From Lentzea sp. NEAU-D7 (GTDB lineage: Bacteria > Actinomycetota > Actinomycetes > Mycobacteriales > Pseudonocardiaceae): a stretch of 64,000 bases of DNA. The notes below the pieces were generated by a model that was not told where the DNA came from, ran no database searches, and was given only the letters and a program-made list of their open reading frames with translations. The stretch's first letter is position 1. Each line of letters begins with the position of its first letter. The stretch lies in NCBI RefSeq assembly GCF_026242055.1, contig NZ_JAPJDL010000014.1, forward strand, positions 174,624-238,623, in the 5' to 3' direction. Both the position numbers and the translations under genes were made by a program. This document shows positions 23,653 to 32,389 of this stretch, piece by piece.

Positions 23653-26423
23653 TGGCGTTCCCTTTCTGCGATCACGGGGATGCCTCCGACGGCGGAGTCG
23701 AAGAGCGACTCACGGCCCATCTGGACACCCTTCTGGTACGTGGCGAACCGCTGGCGCAACCGGTCTGCCGACCGGCCGGGGATGGCGGCCGCGGTCGCCA
23801 GCTGGGGCGCCGGCGATGACGGCTTGGGCAGCGAGCCGGGAACCAGGCGCGCCTTCGGGACGCGCTTGGGCAGACCGTTCTCCGTGGTCTGCGCGGCGGC
23901 GCCCTTGTCCAGCGCGCCCGCGGCCTTCCAGCCTTCGTCCGCCGCTCCCCAGTCGGACTCGGCGTAGTCGGCTACCGCGCGCGGCACCGCCGTCGGCGCC
24001 TCGATCTTCACGGTGTCCGCCGAACGCTGCCGCTTGGGCAGGCCGTTCACGGTGGCGGGCTCCGCGTCCTCGTCGTCGTGGTGCGCGGCGCGTTCCGGCT
24101 CCGCTGACGGAACGTCCTTGACGGAGGGTTCGGGGGCCGAGGGGGTCTGGAACCACCTCGACAGGTCGTCGTGCGAGATCAGCGGCTCGTCGACGATGGC
24201 GGGGAAGATCTCCGTGGCCGGGTCGTTGGGGCGTTCGACCGGCGGCTCGTAGGAGTACCCGTCCTCGGCGGCGTCTTCCGTCGCCTCGATCCGCGCGGTG
24301 AACAGGCCGTCGGTCGACGTCTGCTCGATGCGGTGGCGCCCGGAGTTCTCGTCCTCGGTGGCGGGCGACGGCACGACGACCGGGTGCTCCGGCGTCCACT
24401 TGGGCACGCCGGACAGGGCCTCACCGGTGCTGGTGGACTCGGCCGAGGAGGGCAGCGGCGCGGCCGGCAACGGCAGCGCGGGCGCCGATCCCTTGTGCAG
24501 CAAGGAGACCGGCAGGATCACCTGTGCGGTGACACCACCCTCTATGTCGTCGTTGTTCGCCAGCGTCACGCGGATCTCGTGCCGCTTCGCCAGCTGACCG
24601 ACCACGTACAGGCCCATCTCGCGGGCCACCGAGACGTCGACCTCTGGCGGCTCGGCGAGCTTCGCGTTGAACTCGACGACGTCGTTCTCCTGCATGCCGA
24701 CGCCGCGGTCGTGGATGCGGATCGCGACCTCGCCCCTGCGGGTCTCGATCGTGCGCACCGTGACCTTGGTGGTGGGCTTGGAGAACGCCGTCGCGTTGTC
24801 GAGCAGCTCGGCGACGAGGTGCGCGAGGTCGTTGACCACGCGGCCCTGCACCATCAGCTCCGGCGTCGGCGCGATCTGGACGCGCGCGTACTTCTCCACC
24901 TCGGACACCGCGGCGCCGAGCACCTCGGCGATGGCGACCGGGCGGGTGACGCGGCGGTTGACCGTCGTGCCGGAGAGCACCAGCAGGTTCTCGCTGTTGC
25001 GGCGCATCTGCGTGGCGAGGTGGTCGAGCTCGAACAGCGACGCCAGGTGGTCCGGGTCCTGCTCGTCCTGCTCGAGCCGGTCGATCACGCTGATCTGCCG
25101 CTCCACCAACGCCTGCGACCGCCGCGACAGGTTGATGAACATGTCGTTGACGTTCGCGCGCAGTGCCACCTGCTCGACGGCGAGGCGGACGGCTTCGCGC
25201 TGCACGAGGTCGAACGCCCGTGCCACCTGGCCGACCTCTTCGGTCGTGTTGAGCGGCACCGGGACGATCGCCTCCTCCGCGGCCCGTTCCGGGTCGCGGT
25301 GCGAACGGATTCGCTTGATCGCCTCGGGCAGCTGGTTGCGGGCCACGTCGAGCGCACTGCGGCGCAGCACGCGCAGCGGCCGCAGCATCGACTGCGCGAC
25401 CATCGCCATCAGACCGAACGCGATCAGCAGCGAGACGGCGACCAGGGCCGCGTCACGCCAGGCGTCCGAACGAGCCGTGTCAGCGAGACGCGTGGTCGTC
25501 GCGTCGGCCTGGCCCTCCAGGTCGGTCGCGACCTCGCGAACCAGGTTCGCGGTGTCCTGGCCGATCTTGAGGACCTCGGCGTCCGTGATGGACACCGGCT
25601 CGCGCTCGAAGTCCTGCGCGAGTGCCAGCCGCACCAGCCGGTTGCGACCGTCCACGGACGCACCGGACACGATGTCCTGGAACCTCTGCCTGTTCGCCGG
25701 CGACGCGGCGTCGTTGAACTCGTTGAACGCGGCGTCCAAACGCGACTGCGCGGCACGCAGCTCGTCCGCGGCACCGGGTGCGAAGCCCCGGCGCAGCGCG
25801 GTGGACGTCAGGATCGAGTTCTGCTGGCCCAGCTGCTCCTGAGCCGTGTACAGCGCCTGCGCGGCGGCCACCAGCGGAACGATCTGCGGCTCGCTCAGGC
25901 TGGAGATCGCGGCGCGGTGCACCGTGCCGAGCGAGGCGATGATCTGGTTGTACGCACTGATCACCGCGACGTCGGGGTACTTCGTGGTCAACAACGTCAC
26001 GCGCAAGCTCGCCAGTCCGTCGAGCGACTGGAGCGACTTGGTGAACGTCTCCTGCAAGGGCGCGCTCAAGGCCGTGGCCGTCGCGCCCGAATCCCGGTAC
26101 TTGCCCAATTCCGTGTCAGTGAGACCCGTCCTGGCGGCGTGCTCGGGACACGCGTTCTGCCTGCCGGCGGCCACACACTGCACTGCCCAGTCACGTTCGA
26201 CCTGTAGAGCGTTTTCCACCTTCGCGGCCTGGTGGCTCACGGCGAGCTCGCGCTGGACGTTGCCGAAGAGTTCGACGTCGTCGAGCTGGGTGTTCAGCCG
26301 CAGCCCCGCGAGAGTCGCGGTACTCAGAGCCGGAACTAGCAACACCACTGCGAGCTTGCTCCGCAACCGCCAGTTGCGTAGGCGGAACCGGTCGATGCCT
26401 CGCTGGTCCTCACGACCGCGCAC
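23649..26423 (-). CDS. Conservon sensor histidine kinase-like protein (CvnA-like) with nitrate/nitrite-sensing ectodomain
   Basis: 924 residues. A membrane helix (LRSKLAVVLLVPALSTATLAGL) is followed by a roughly 300-residue extracytoplasmic NIT-type sensing domain. Then come a second helix (AALVAVSLLIAFGLMAMVAQSML), a HAMP linker, a coiled region, and a HATPase domain (N-box LVAELLDNATAFS, G1-box HDRGVGM, G2-like MGLYVVGQLAKRH). The C-terminal 250 residues are disordered and acidic, with repeated GLPKR segments. The H-box lacks a clear phospho-acceptor motif, typical of the CvnA class. GTG 26423 is chosen for GGGGAG eight bases upstream. It should sense an external ligand and signal through the roadblock/GTPase pair. 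Confidence 0.88.
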   Translation of the reverse strand: MRGREDQRGIDRFRLRNWRLRSKLAVVLLVPALSTATLAGLRLNTQLDDVELFGNVQRELAVSHQAAKVENALQVERDWAVQCVAAGRQNACPEHAARTGLTDTELGKYRDSGATATALSAPLQETFTKSLQSLDGLASLRVTLLTTKYPDVAVISAYNQIIASLGTVHRAAISSLSEPQIVPLVAAAQALYTAQEQLGQQNSILTSTALRRGFAPGAADELRAAQSRLDAAFNEFNDAASPANRQRFQDIVSGASVDGRNRLVRLALAQDFEREPVSITDAEVLKIGQDTANLVREVATDLEGQADATTTRLADTARSDAWRDAALVAVSLLIAFGLMAMVAQSMLRPLRVLRRSALDVARNQLPEAIKRIRSHRDPERAAEEAIVPVPLNTTEEVGQVARAFDLVQREAVRLAVEQVALRANVNDMFINLSRRSQALVERQISVIDRLEQDEQDPDHLASLFELDHLATQMRRNSENLLVLSGTTVNRRVTRPVAIAEVLGAAVSEVEKYARVQIAPTPELMVQGRVVNDLAHLVAELLDNATAFSKPTTKVTVRTIETRRGEVAIRIHDRGVGMQENDVVEFNAKLAEPPEVDVSVAREMGLYVVGQLAKRHEIRVTLANNDDIEGGVTAQVILPVSLLHKGSAPALPLPAAPLPSSAESTSTGEALSGVPKWTPEHPVVVPSPATEDENSGRHRIEQTSTDGLFTARIEATEDAAEDGYSYEPPVERPNDPATEIFPAIVDEPLISHDDLSRWFQTPSAPEPSVKDVPSAEPERAAHHDDEDAEPATVNGLPKRQRSADTVKIEAPTAVPRAVADYAESDWGAADEGWKAAGALDKGAAAQTTENGLPKRVPKARLVPGSLPKPSSPAPQLATAAAIPGRSADRLRQRFATYQKGVQMGRESLFDSAVGGIPVIAERERQ

Positions 26424-26592
26424 CGTCAACACTCCCCGCCCGTTTAATAGCTGCAAACCTGGTGGATCTTGGAGTAAAACGCGCTGTTCTCATACCGCCG
26501 TTCGGACGACAAAACAGTGGTTCGAGAATCAACAACTTTGACCTGCGCGGCTAAACGGCCCTCGCACGATAATTCATCTGGCGGAAACGATC

Positions 26593-26635
26593 GCGCGGGT
26601 GACCGTGATCACGGCCTGATCACAGCCACCCGCGC
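26593..26635. terminator. Hairpin downstream of the ABC binding-protein gene
   Basis: GCGCGGGTG (26593-26601) pairs with CACCCGCGC (26627-26635); the loop itself contains a GTGATCAC palindrome. It begins 6 bases after the stop of the minus-strand lipoprotein gene, so it is the likely terminator of that transcript. The rest of 26424-26592 is the kinase promoter region, relatively AT-rich. Confidence 0.6.
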
Positions 26636-26641
26636 TGTTCG

Positions 26642-27658
26642 TCAACTGCCGGAGGGCTGGATGAGCATCGGCTTGACGTCGAGCTCCTTGTCCAGCATCC
26701 CGTACCGCTGCATCAGCTGGACGACGCGCTGCAGACGCGTCGCGTCGAGCGTCGTCGGGAAGGCGCCGAAGTGGACAAGACCTGCGGTTTCCTTGTCGAC
26801 CTTGGCGTACTCGACGAGCAGCGGCTCGACCGTGGGACGGTCGGCGGCGTCGGCCTGGCCCTTGGCCATCGCGCGCTGGAAGGCGGCGACGGTCTTGGGG
26901 TTCTCCTTCGCGAAGGCACCGGTGGTCGCGTAGCCCGCGATCGGGATGTTGTCGGTCGGGCCGGCCGCGGCGTCCAGCACCTTGATCTGACCGGCGGCGC
27001 GCTGGGCGCGGGTGATGAACGGCTCGACCATGAAGGCCGCGTCAACGGTCTTGTTCTGGACCGCCGCCTGCATGTCCGGGAACGGCATCTCCTTGAACTT
27101 GACCGAGTTCACGTCCACGTTCGCGGCCTCGAGCGTGGCCTTCGCGGTGAGCTCCGCGATGTTCTTGAACGTGTTGATCGCGATGGTCTTGCCGGCGAGG
27201 TCGGCAGGACTCTTGATGGCCGAGTCACCGGCCGCCAAGATCAGGAACATGTCGGGTTTCGCCTGGTAGCCGTCGGAGATGAGCTTGATTCCTTCGACCG
27301 CCTTGGCGGCGTCCTTCGATTGGGCGGCGAAGAACGAGACCCAGTTGCCGAACGTGAAGTCCAGCTCCTTGCTGACCAGGCCGGGGATCGCCGCGGCTCC
27401 ACCCTGGATGACCTTGAGGTCGACCTCGAGGCCTTCGGCCTTGAAGTAACCCTTCTTGATCGCCACGTGGACGGAGGCCACGTCGAGGATCGGCAGGACC
27501 CCCAGGCTGATCTTGGCCTTCTCGACCGGGCCGCTGCTGTTCGCATCGGCCGGGGGTGCTTGCTCTTTGCCGCCGAGCGCACCACAGCTCGCCACGGTGG
27601 CGAGCAGCGTGGCAAGGGCGATGCCACGGATGGCCATACGGCGGACTCTTCGAGTCAT
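26642..27658 (-). CDS. ABC transporter substrate-binding lipoprotein, SsuA/TauA/NMT1-like
   Basis: 338-residue precursor. The lipobox TVAS-Cys25 marks signal peptidase II cleavage and lipid anchoring outside the membrane. The mature part is a periplasmic-binding-protein type 2 fold: LGVLPILDVASVHVAIKKGYFKAEGLEVDL, DFTFGNWVSFF, KSPADLAGKTIAINTFKNI. The family imports sulfonates, taurine, nitrate or aromatic/thiamine precursors. ATG 27658 begins MTRRVRRMAIRG, a normal signal-peptide start. Matching permease and ATPase genes lie 2.4-4.7 kb to the right, also on minus, separated by pobA and an IniB-like gene. The substrate is not readable; 4-hydroxybenzoate is an untested possibility from the neighbour. 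Confidence 0.88.
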   Translation of the reverse strand: MTRRVRRMAIRGIALATLLATVASCGALGGKEQAPPADANSSGPVEKAKISLGVLPILDVASVHVAIKKGYFKAEGLEVDLKVIQGGAAAIPGLVSKELDFTFGNWVSFFAAQSKDAAKAVEGIKLISDGYQAKPDMFLILAAGDSAIKSPADLAGKTIAINTFKNIAELTAKATLEAANVDVNSVKFKEMPFPDMQAAVQNKTVDAAFMVEPFITRAQRAAGQIKVLDAAAGPTDNIPIAGYATTGAFAKENPKTVAAFQRAMAKGQADAADRPTVEPLLVEYAKVDKETAGLVHFGAFPTTLDATRLQRVVQLMQRYGMLDKELDVKPMLIQPSGS

Positions 27659-27752
27659 CGGGAGCACTCTCCTGTCGGAGCGGTGTCGTCGTTGCGGGGA
27701 AGGATCGCGACGGTCAACCACTCAGAGTAATGGCGCTGCTCCAAAAGACCCC

Positions 27753-27790
27753 AGTTGACCGACACGAGCAGGTTCCAGTCAACTACCTGC
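27753..27790. promoter_or_regulatory. Nested inverted repeats upstream of pobA
   Basis: Two dyads interlock in the gap between the divergent binding-protein gene and pobA: AGTTGAC (27753-27759) with GTCAACT (27778-27784), and GCAGGT (27768-27773) with ACCTGC (27785-27790). The arrangement suits an operator for one or both promoters. No pobR-type regulator is encoded nearby. Confidence 0.4.
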
Positions 27791-27835
27791 GGTGAGCATC
27801 TAAGCACAGCAGGTCTAGGGCTAGGAGAACCCCAG

Positions 27836-29005
27836 TTGAAGCGCTCCGTGACCGTTGTCGGCGCAGGGCCGGCCGGTCTGACCTTGGCAAACTTGATCCA
27901 GCAGTCAGGTATCGACTGCGTCGTGCTCGAAAAAGCTAGTCGAGCCCAAGTGGAAACACGAGCACGGGCAGGAGTCCTGGAGCATCGCTCCGTGACCATG
28001 TTGGAGTCACTCGGTCTGGCAGATCGTTTGCTGATGGAAGCAGACCGTCACGGAACGTGTGAATTCCGCGTGAGCGGCCAGGCGTTCCAGGTGTCGTACA
28101 GCGACCTCTACGGCGGCCGCGAACACTACGTCTACCCCCAGCAGGAAGTGGTCAAGGACCTCATCGGGGGATTTCTGGACAGAGGAGGTGACATCCGGTT
28201 CTCGGTCAGCGACGTGGAGTTGCGGGAGCTGACGTCCTCCCGCCCGTCGGTGGCCTTCACCAGCGCAGACGGGGTCCGGGAGACCATCACGAGCGACTTC
28301 GTCGCGGGGTGCGACGGATTCCACGGCGTGAGTCGTGCGTCCATTCCTGTGGGAGCGCTCTCAGAATTCACGCACCAGCACGGCATCGAGTGGCTCGCCA
28401 TTCTCGCGGAAGCCCCTCCGTCGACTAAAGCCATCATTTACGCGCTGCACGAAGACGGATTCGCCGGACACATGTTGCGGTCCCCCACGGTATCCCGCTT
28501 CTACCTTCAGGTACCGGTCGGAACCAATGCTTCGGATTGGTCCGACGAACGGGTCTGGGAAGCTTTGCACAAACGTTTCACGCTGCACGACTCGCAGTGG
28601 GCGCTGACCGAAGGAAAGATCATCGAGAAGCGCGTTCTCGACATGCGCAGCCATGTGGTCGAGCCGATGTCCTACGGCCGGCTCTACCTCCTGGGTGACG
28701 CAGCCCACATCATCACCCCGGTCGGCGCCAAGGGCATGAACCTCGCCATGAACGACGCCGCAACCTTCGGACGTGCGCTTATCGACTTCTACGCCACCGG
28801 ATCCGAGACCGGTCTCAAGACCTACTCGGAGGACTGCCTGCGCCGCGTCTGGAGGGCACAGGAATTTTCCCAGTGGATGGTGAACATGATCCACACCGAT
28901 GTGAGCTCGCCGTTCTTCGGACGGTTGGCCCAGGCGAGGCTGGAGCACCTGGCCGAGTCCCCCGCCTACCGCGCCACCTTCGCGGAGAACTACGTCGGTC
29001 CCTGA
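27836..29005 (+). CDS. pobA: 4-hydroxybenzoate 3-monooxygenase
   Basis: FAD- and NAD(P)H-dependent aromatic hydroxylase (389 residues, normal for PobA) converting 4-hydroxybenzoate to protocatechuate. The FAD dinucleotide loop is VVGAGPAGLTLANL, the second FAD contact is RARAGVLEHR, and the third is LGDAAHIITPVGAKGMNLAMNDA. TTG 27836 is preceded by AGGAGA at 27823-27828. An in-frame TTG 81 bases upstream sits in an identical CCCCAGTTGA context but has no ribosome site. Codon third positions contain more A/T than neighbouring genes by eye, hinting at acquisition. No protocatechuate pathway genes are in the window. Confidence 0.93.
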   Translation: MKRSVTVVGAGPAGLTLANLIQQSGIDCVVLEKASRAQVETRARAGVLEHRSVTMLESLGLADRLLMEADRHGTCEFRVSGQAFQVSYSDLYGGREHYVYPQQEVVKDLIGGFLDRGGDIRFSVSDVELRELTSSRPSVAFTSADGVRETITSDFVAGCDGFHGVSRASIPVGALSEFTHQHGIEWLAILAEAPPSTKAIIYALHEDGFAGHMLRSPTVSRFYLQVPVGTNASDWSDERVWEALHKRFTLHDSQWALTEGKIIEKRVLDMRSHVVEPMSYGRLYLLGDAAHIITPVGAKGMNLAMNDAATFGRALIDFYATGSETGLKTYSEDCLRRVWRAQEFSQWMVNMIHTDVSSPFFGRLAQARLEHLAESPAYRATFAENYVGP

Positions 29006-29179
29006 TGGGTAAAAATCAGCCCTAGAGGGTGAGATCCCCGCTCCCCTAACGAGTGAAACCGATCCCCTAGGGACCTCGTCACGTCACGATCTGGGGCCAA
29101 CTCCCGATGCCGGGGGGTGTCGTTCATCCATACGGTTCATCACGACATCCCCCGATCCACCTACAGGAGCTTGAGTTCC

Positions 29180-29860
29180 ATGGGCACCCAGCAGACGCTG
29201 CACGACTTCACCCTCACCCTGCTCGGCGACCTGGACGCCCGCGAGGCGTTCCAGCTCGACCCGGAGGGCACCCTGCAGGCCGCCGGGCTGGGCGACATCT
29301 CTCCGGTCGACGTCCACGAGATCCTGCCCCTGGTGCTCGACAGCGCGTCCGTCGTGAAGATCGACGCGATCGACAAGGTCCTGGTCGAGGCGGGCGACCT
29401 GACCGCCGTCGACAGCCTCAAGCTGATCACCGGCGACCTCGAGGGCGTCACGGGCATCGCCGGCATCGCCGCCCCCACCGCGATCACCGCGCTGGTCACG
29501 GACTTCGACCACATCGGCGACGTGACCGGCACCCTCGACGCCGTGAACGCCAACGAGGTCGTCACGACCGTCACCGGCGTCGCCCACGACAACTCCGTCG
29601 TCACCGAGGTCACCGACGTGGTGAACGTGCACGACCTCGACACCGACGTGCTGGTGAAGGACGTCGTCGGCTCGGTGGACGTCGATGTCAAGGACGTCCT
29701 CGACGTGACCGACAACGTCACCGGCAACGTGGTGCAGGACGTCGCGCAGGTCGGCGACGTGCACACCGACCTCGGCCAGGTCATCGGTGACGTGAAGCTC
29801 GGCGACGTCGACGTGCTCGACGGCGGCGTCGGCAACGGCGACATCGACATCCACCTCTGA
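29180..29860 (+). CDS. IniB N-terminal domain protein with Val/Asp-rich low-complexity tail
   Basis: 226 residues. The first 50 (TLHDFTLTLLGDLDAREAFQLDPEGTLQAAGLGDISPVDVHEILPLVLD) match the N-terminal domain of mycobacterial IniB, a cell-wall-stress-induced protein. The remaining 170 residues are a low-complexity, strongly acidic series rich in V, D, T and G (for example VTEVTDVVNVHDLDTDVLVKDVV), with no cysteine, signal peptide or membrane span. ATG 29180 follows AGGAG at 29163-29167. No IniA/IniC dynamin genes are adjacent. Function unknown. A strong terminator follows. Confidence 0.75.
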   Translation: MGTQQTLHDFTLTLLGDLDAREAFQLDPEGTLQAAGLGDISPVDVHEILPLVLDSASVVKIDAIDKVLVEAGDLTAVDSLKLITGDLEGVTGIAGIAAPTAITALVTDFDHIGDVTGTLDAVNANEVVTTVTGVAHDNSVVTEVTDVVNVHDLDTDVLVKDVVGSVDVDVKDVLDVTDNVTGNVVQDVAQVGDVHTDLGQVIGDVKLGDVDVLDGGVGNGDIDIHL

Positions 29861-29963
29861 ACGTCCCCGTGACCGCACGACGGGCGCTCAGCGCTCTGCC
29901 CCCGAGCGCGGGCGTCCGTGTGCTCCACACAGTGTCCACATCCTCCTGCGGGCACTGAGAACG

Positions 29964-30003
29964 CAGCAGAGCCCCGGACCGCGGCGGGTCCGGGGCTCTG
30001 CTG
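29964..30003. terminator. Very strong bidirectional terminator
   Basis: A 17-bp perfect stem (29964-29980 with 29987-30003; arm CAGCAGAGCCCCGGACC) around a 6-base loop lies between the convergent IniB-like gene and the ABC ATPase gene. Confidence 0.8.
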
Positions 30004-30016
30004 TCCGTTGCGACTG

Positions 30017-30817
30017 TCAGGACGAGACGGTCTCGCTGAGCGATTCCCGTTCCGCCGCGGCCCACTTGTCCACGTCGAGGGTGGGCTTGCCGCCGACGTT
30101 CAGCAGCCGGGCCACCTTGGACCGCAGCGCCACGAAGGCCTCGTCCGTCCGCGTGGTCACCTGGTCGCGCTCGGCGGGCAACGGCACCTCCAGGTCCGCC
30201 ACCAGCTTCGCGGGCGAGCCGGAGAGCACCAGGATGCGGTCACCCAGGTACACCGACTCGTCGATGTCGTGCGTCACCACGAGAACGGTCGTGTCGTGCT
30301 CGCGACGCACTCGGAGCAACAGGTCCTCCAGCTCGAACCGGGTCTGCGCGTCGACGGAGGCGAACGGCTCGTCCATCAACAACAATGCCGGCCGGTACGC
30401 CAGAGCACGCGCGATCGCCACACGCTGTTGCATGCCACCGGAAAGCTGCCACGGCCGCTTCTTGGCGGCCGCCGAGAGACCCACCCACGCCAGGGCCTCG
30501 GCGGCGCGGGCGCGGCGTTCGGCGCGCGGCAGGGAGCGCAGCGGGAACTCGACGTTGCCCTGCACCGTCAGCCACGGGAAGAGCGATCGCTGGTAGTCCT
30601 GGAACACCACCGCGAGGTGGGAACCGTGGAGGGACACGTCACCGCGGGAGGGCGCGATGAGTCCCGAGATCGTGCGCAGCAGTGTGGACTTGCCGCACCC
30701 GGAGGGTCCGACCACGCACACCAGCTCTCCGGCGCGGACGTTGAACGTGAGGCCGCCGATGGCCTCGTAGTCACCGTAGGTGTGGCCTAGGTCGGCCACC
30801 TCAAGCATGTTGCTCAT
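30017..30817 (-). CDS. ABC transporter ATP-binding protein, SsuB/TauB/NrtD-like
   Basis: 266-residue ATPase. Walker A is GPSGCGKST, signature LSGGMQQRVAIARAL, Walker B LLLMDEPFASVD, switch His in VVTHDIDES. These are typical of the nitrate/sulfonate/taurine importer class, matching the two permeases immediately upstream and the binding lipoprotein at 26.6 kb. ATG 30817 overlaps the permease end by 17 bases; ATG 30808 is an alternative. Last gene of the unit, ended by the hairpin at 29964-30003. Confidence 0.9.
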   Translation of the reverse strand: MSNMLEVADLGHTYGDYEAIGGLTFNVRAGELVCVVGPSGCGKSTLLRTISGLIAPSRGDVSLHGSHLAVVFQDYQRSLFPWLTVQGNVEFPLRSLPRAERRARAAEALAWVGLSAAAKKRPWQLSGGMQQRVAIARALAYRPALLLMDEPFASVDAQTRFELEDLLLRVRREHDTTVLVVTHDIDESVYLGDRILVLSGSPAKLVADLEVPLPAERDQVTTRTDEAFVALRSKVARLLNVGGKPTLDVDKWAAAERESLSETVSS

Positions 30818-31568
30818 CCCTGCTCCTCGGTTGCCAAGCCAAAGCCCTGCGTTCCACCGCCAGAAGCGCGGTGTTGAGTCCGTAGCCCAGCACGCCCAGC
30901 AGGACGATGCCGGCCCACATGCGCGTGTAGTCGAACTCGCGCTGTGCCGTCATGAGTTGTGAACCGATGCCGTTGTCCGTGCCCACGAGCTCGGAGATGA
31001 CCATCAGCACCAGGGAGAGCGACAGCGACACCCGCAGCCCGGCGAAGATCTTCGGTGAGGCCGCGGGCAGCACCACCCCGAGAACCCACTGGTGACGAGG
31101 GATCCGGAAGACCGCGGAGGTGTCCACTTTGGTCACGTCGACGGAACGGGCACCGTCCACGGTGTTGAGCAGCACCGGCCAGATCACGCCGAAGACGATG
31201 GTCGCGAGCTGCATCGACGTGCCGCCCCTGAACAGCAGCAGGAACACCGGCACCAGCGCGGGCGGCGGGATCGAGCGCAGGAACACCAGCAGCGGTCCCG
31301 CGTACTCCATCGCCCGGTCGGAGCGGCCGAGCAGCAGGCCCAGCGCCACGCCGACGACCGAGGCGATCGCCCAGCCCGACAGCAGCCGGCCGATCGACGG
31401 CAGGATGTGCTCGGTGACGTTCTGCGGCTCCAGGACCCACCACTCCCAGGCCGCCGTCACGATGTCGGACGGTGGTGGGAAGAACGGGTCGTCGGCCGCC
31501 ATGCCGGCCAGCTGCCACACGACCAGAAGACCGGCGAACACGGTCCACCGTTGAAGGAACTTGTTCAC
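30801..31568 (-). CDS. ABC transporter permease, SsuC/TauC-like (second of pair)
   Basis: 255 residues with about six membrane helices and the BPD_transp_1 coupling region (GSQLMTAQREFDYTRMWAGIVLLGVLGYGLN). It is homologous to the adjacent permease but diverged, so the importer probably uses a heterodimeric membrane core. GTG 31568 gives a 4-base overlap with the upstream permease stop. The C-terminal tail RRALAWQPRSRDEQ is the normal cytoplasmic end. Confidence 0.88.
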   Translation of the reverse strand: MNKFLQRWTVFAGLLVVWQLAGMAADDPFFPPPSDIVTAAWEWWVLEPQNVTEHILPSIGRLLSGWAIASVVGVALGLLLGRSDRAMEYAGPLLVFLRSIPPPALVPVFLLLFRGGTSMQLATIVFGVIWPVLLNTVDGARSVDVTKVDTSAVFRIPRHQWVLGVVLPAASPKIFAGLRVSLSLSLVLMVISELVGTDNGIGSQLMTAQREFDYTRMWAGIVLLGVLGYGLNTALLAVERRALAWQPRSRDEQHA

Positions 31569-32308
31569 CAGGCCACCCAACGCCGGCGGACGCGCTCGAG
31601 ACCGCTGTTCAGCAGGACGCCGATCGCGCCCGCGACCACGGTGCCGACCAGCACCTGGTCCATCCGGCCGGGCCCGCTGCGGGCCTCCATGATGAAGTAG
31701 CCGAGGCCGATCTGGCTGCCGGCCATGAGCTCCACGCTCACCATCACGATCAGCGCCGTCGTCGCCGCGAGCCTGATTCCGGTGAGGACGAACGGCAACG
31801 CGCTCGGCAGCGCCACCCGGAACAGCACGCCGACACGTCCCGTGCCGAAGACGCGTGACGTCTCCACGAGCAACGGGTCCAGTTCGTCGAGCGCGTAGAT
31901 GGTGTTGAACAGGATCGGCCACAGTGCCGCGTAGACCGCGAGCGTGATCTTCGTTTCCGGGCCGAAGCCCAGCACCACGAGCGCGAGCGGAATCAGTGCC
32001 ACAGAAGGGATGGGACGCAGGAACTCGATGACCGCCCTGGTCGCGTGACGCACGGCCGGGACGCTGCCGAGGACCAGTCCACTCGGCACGGCGATGGCGA
32101 TGGCGATCGCGATGGCGATCAGCACCGCCAGAACCGTTGCCACGACATGACTGATGAATTCCGAGGATGTCAACTGCACGACCAGCTCACCGAACACGAG
32201 GGACGGTGGTGGCAGCGCATCCGCGGGTAGAAGGGGAGAGCGTCCTAAGAGCTCCCAGAGCGCGAGGAACCCGGCAATGCCGATGAGTCCCCTTGTGAAC
32301 GCACGCAC
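31565..32308 (-). CDS. ABC transporter permease, SsuC/TauC-like (first of pair)
   Basis: 247 residues, first gene of the permease-permease-ATPase unit. Helices include LIGIAGFLALWELLG and an unusually pure VLAVLIAIAIAIAIAVPSG run encoded by repeated gcgatggcgat codons. The coupling loop is in LDELDPLLVETSRVFGTGRVGVLFRVALPSALPFVLTGIRLA. GTG 32308 begins MRAFTRG. The importer would work with the lipoprotein at 26.6 kb, which has no permease of its own. Confidence 0.88.
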   Translation of the reverse strand: MRAFTRGLIGIAGFLALWELLGRSPLLPADALPPPSLVFGELVVQLTSSEFISHVVATVLAVLIAIAIAIAIAVPSGLVLGSVPAVRHATRAVIEFLRPIPSVALIPLALVVLGFGPETKITLAVYAALWPILFNTIYALDELDPLLVETSRVFGTGRVGVLFRVALPSALPFVLTGIRLAATTALIVMVSVELMAGSQIGLGYFIMEARSGPGRMDQVLVGTVVAGAIGVLLNSGLERVRRRWVAW

Positions 32309-32389
32309 TCGGTCACCCTAGAGAGTGGATCTCCAGTTCACAATGCGTGCACGCTCAACTCCGGGTTGTTTGCCCCACATCGCGGCGGT

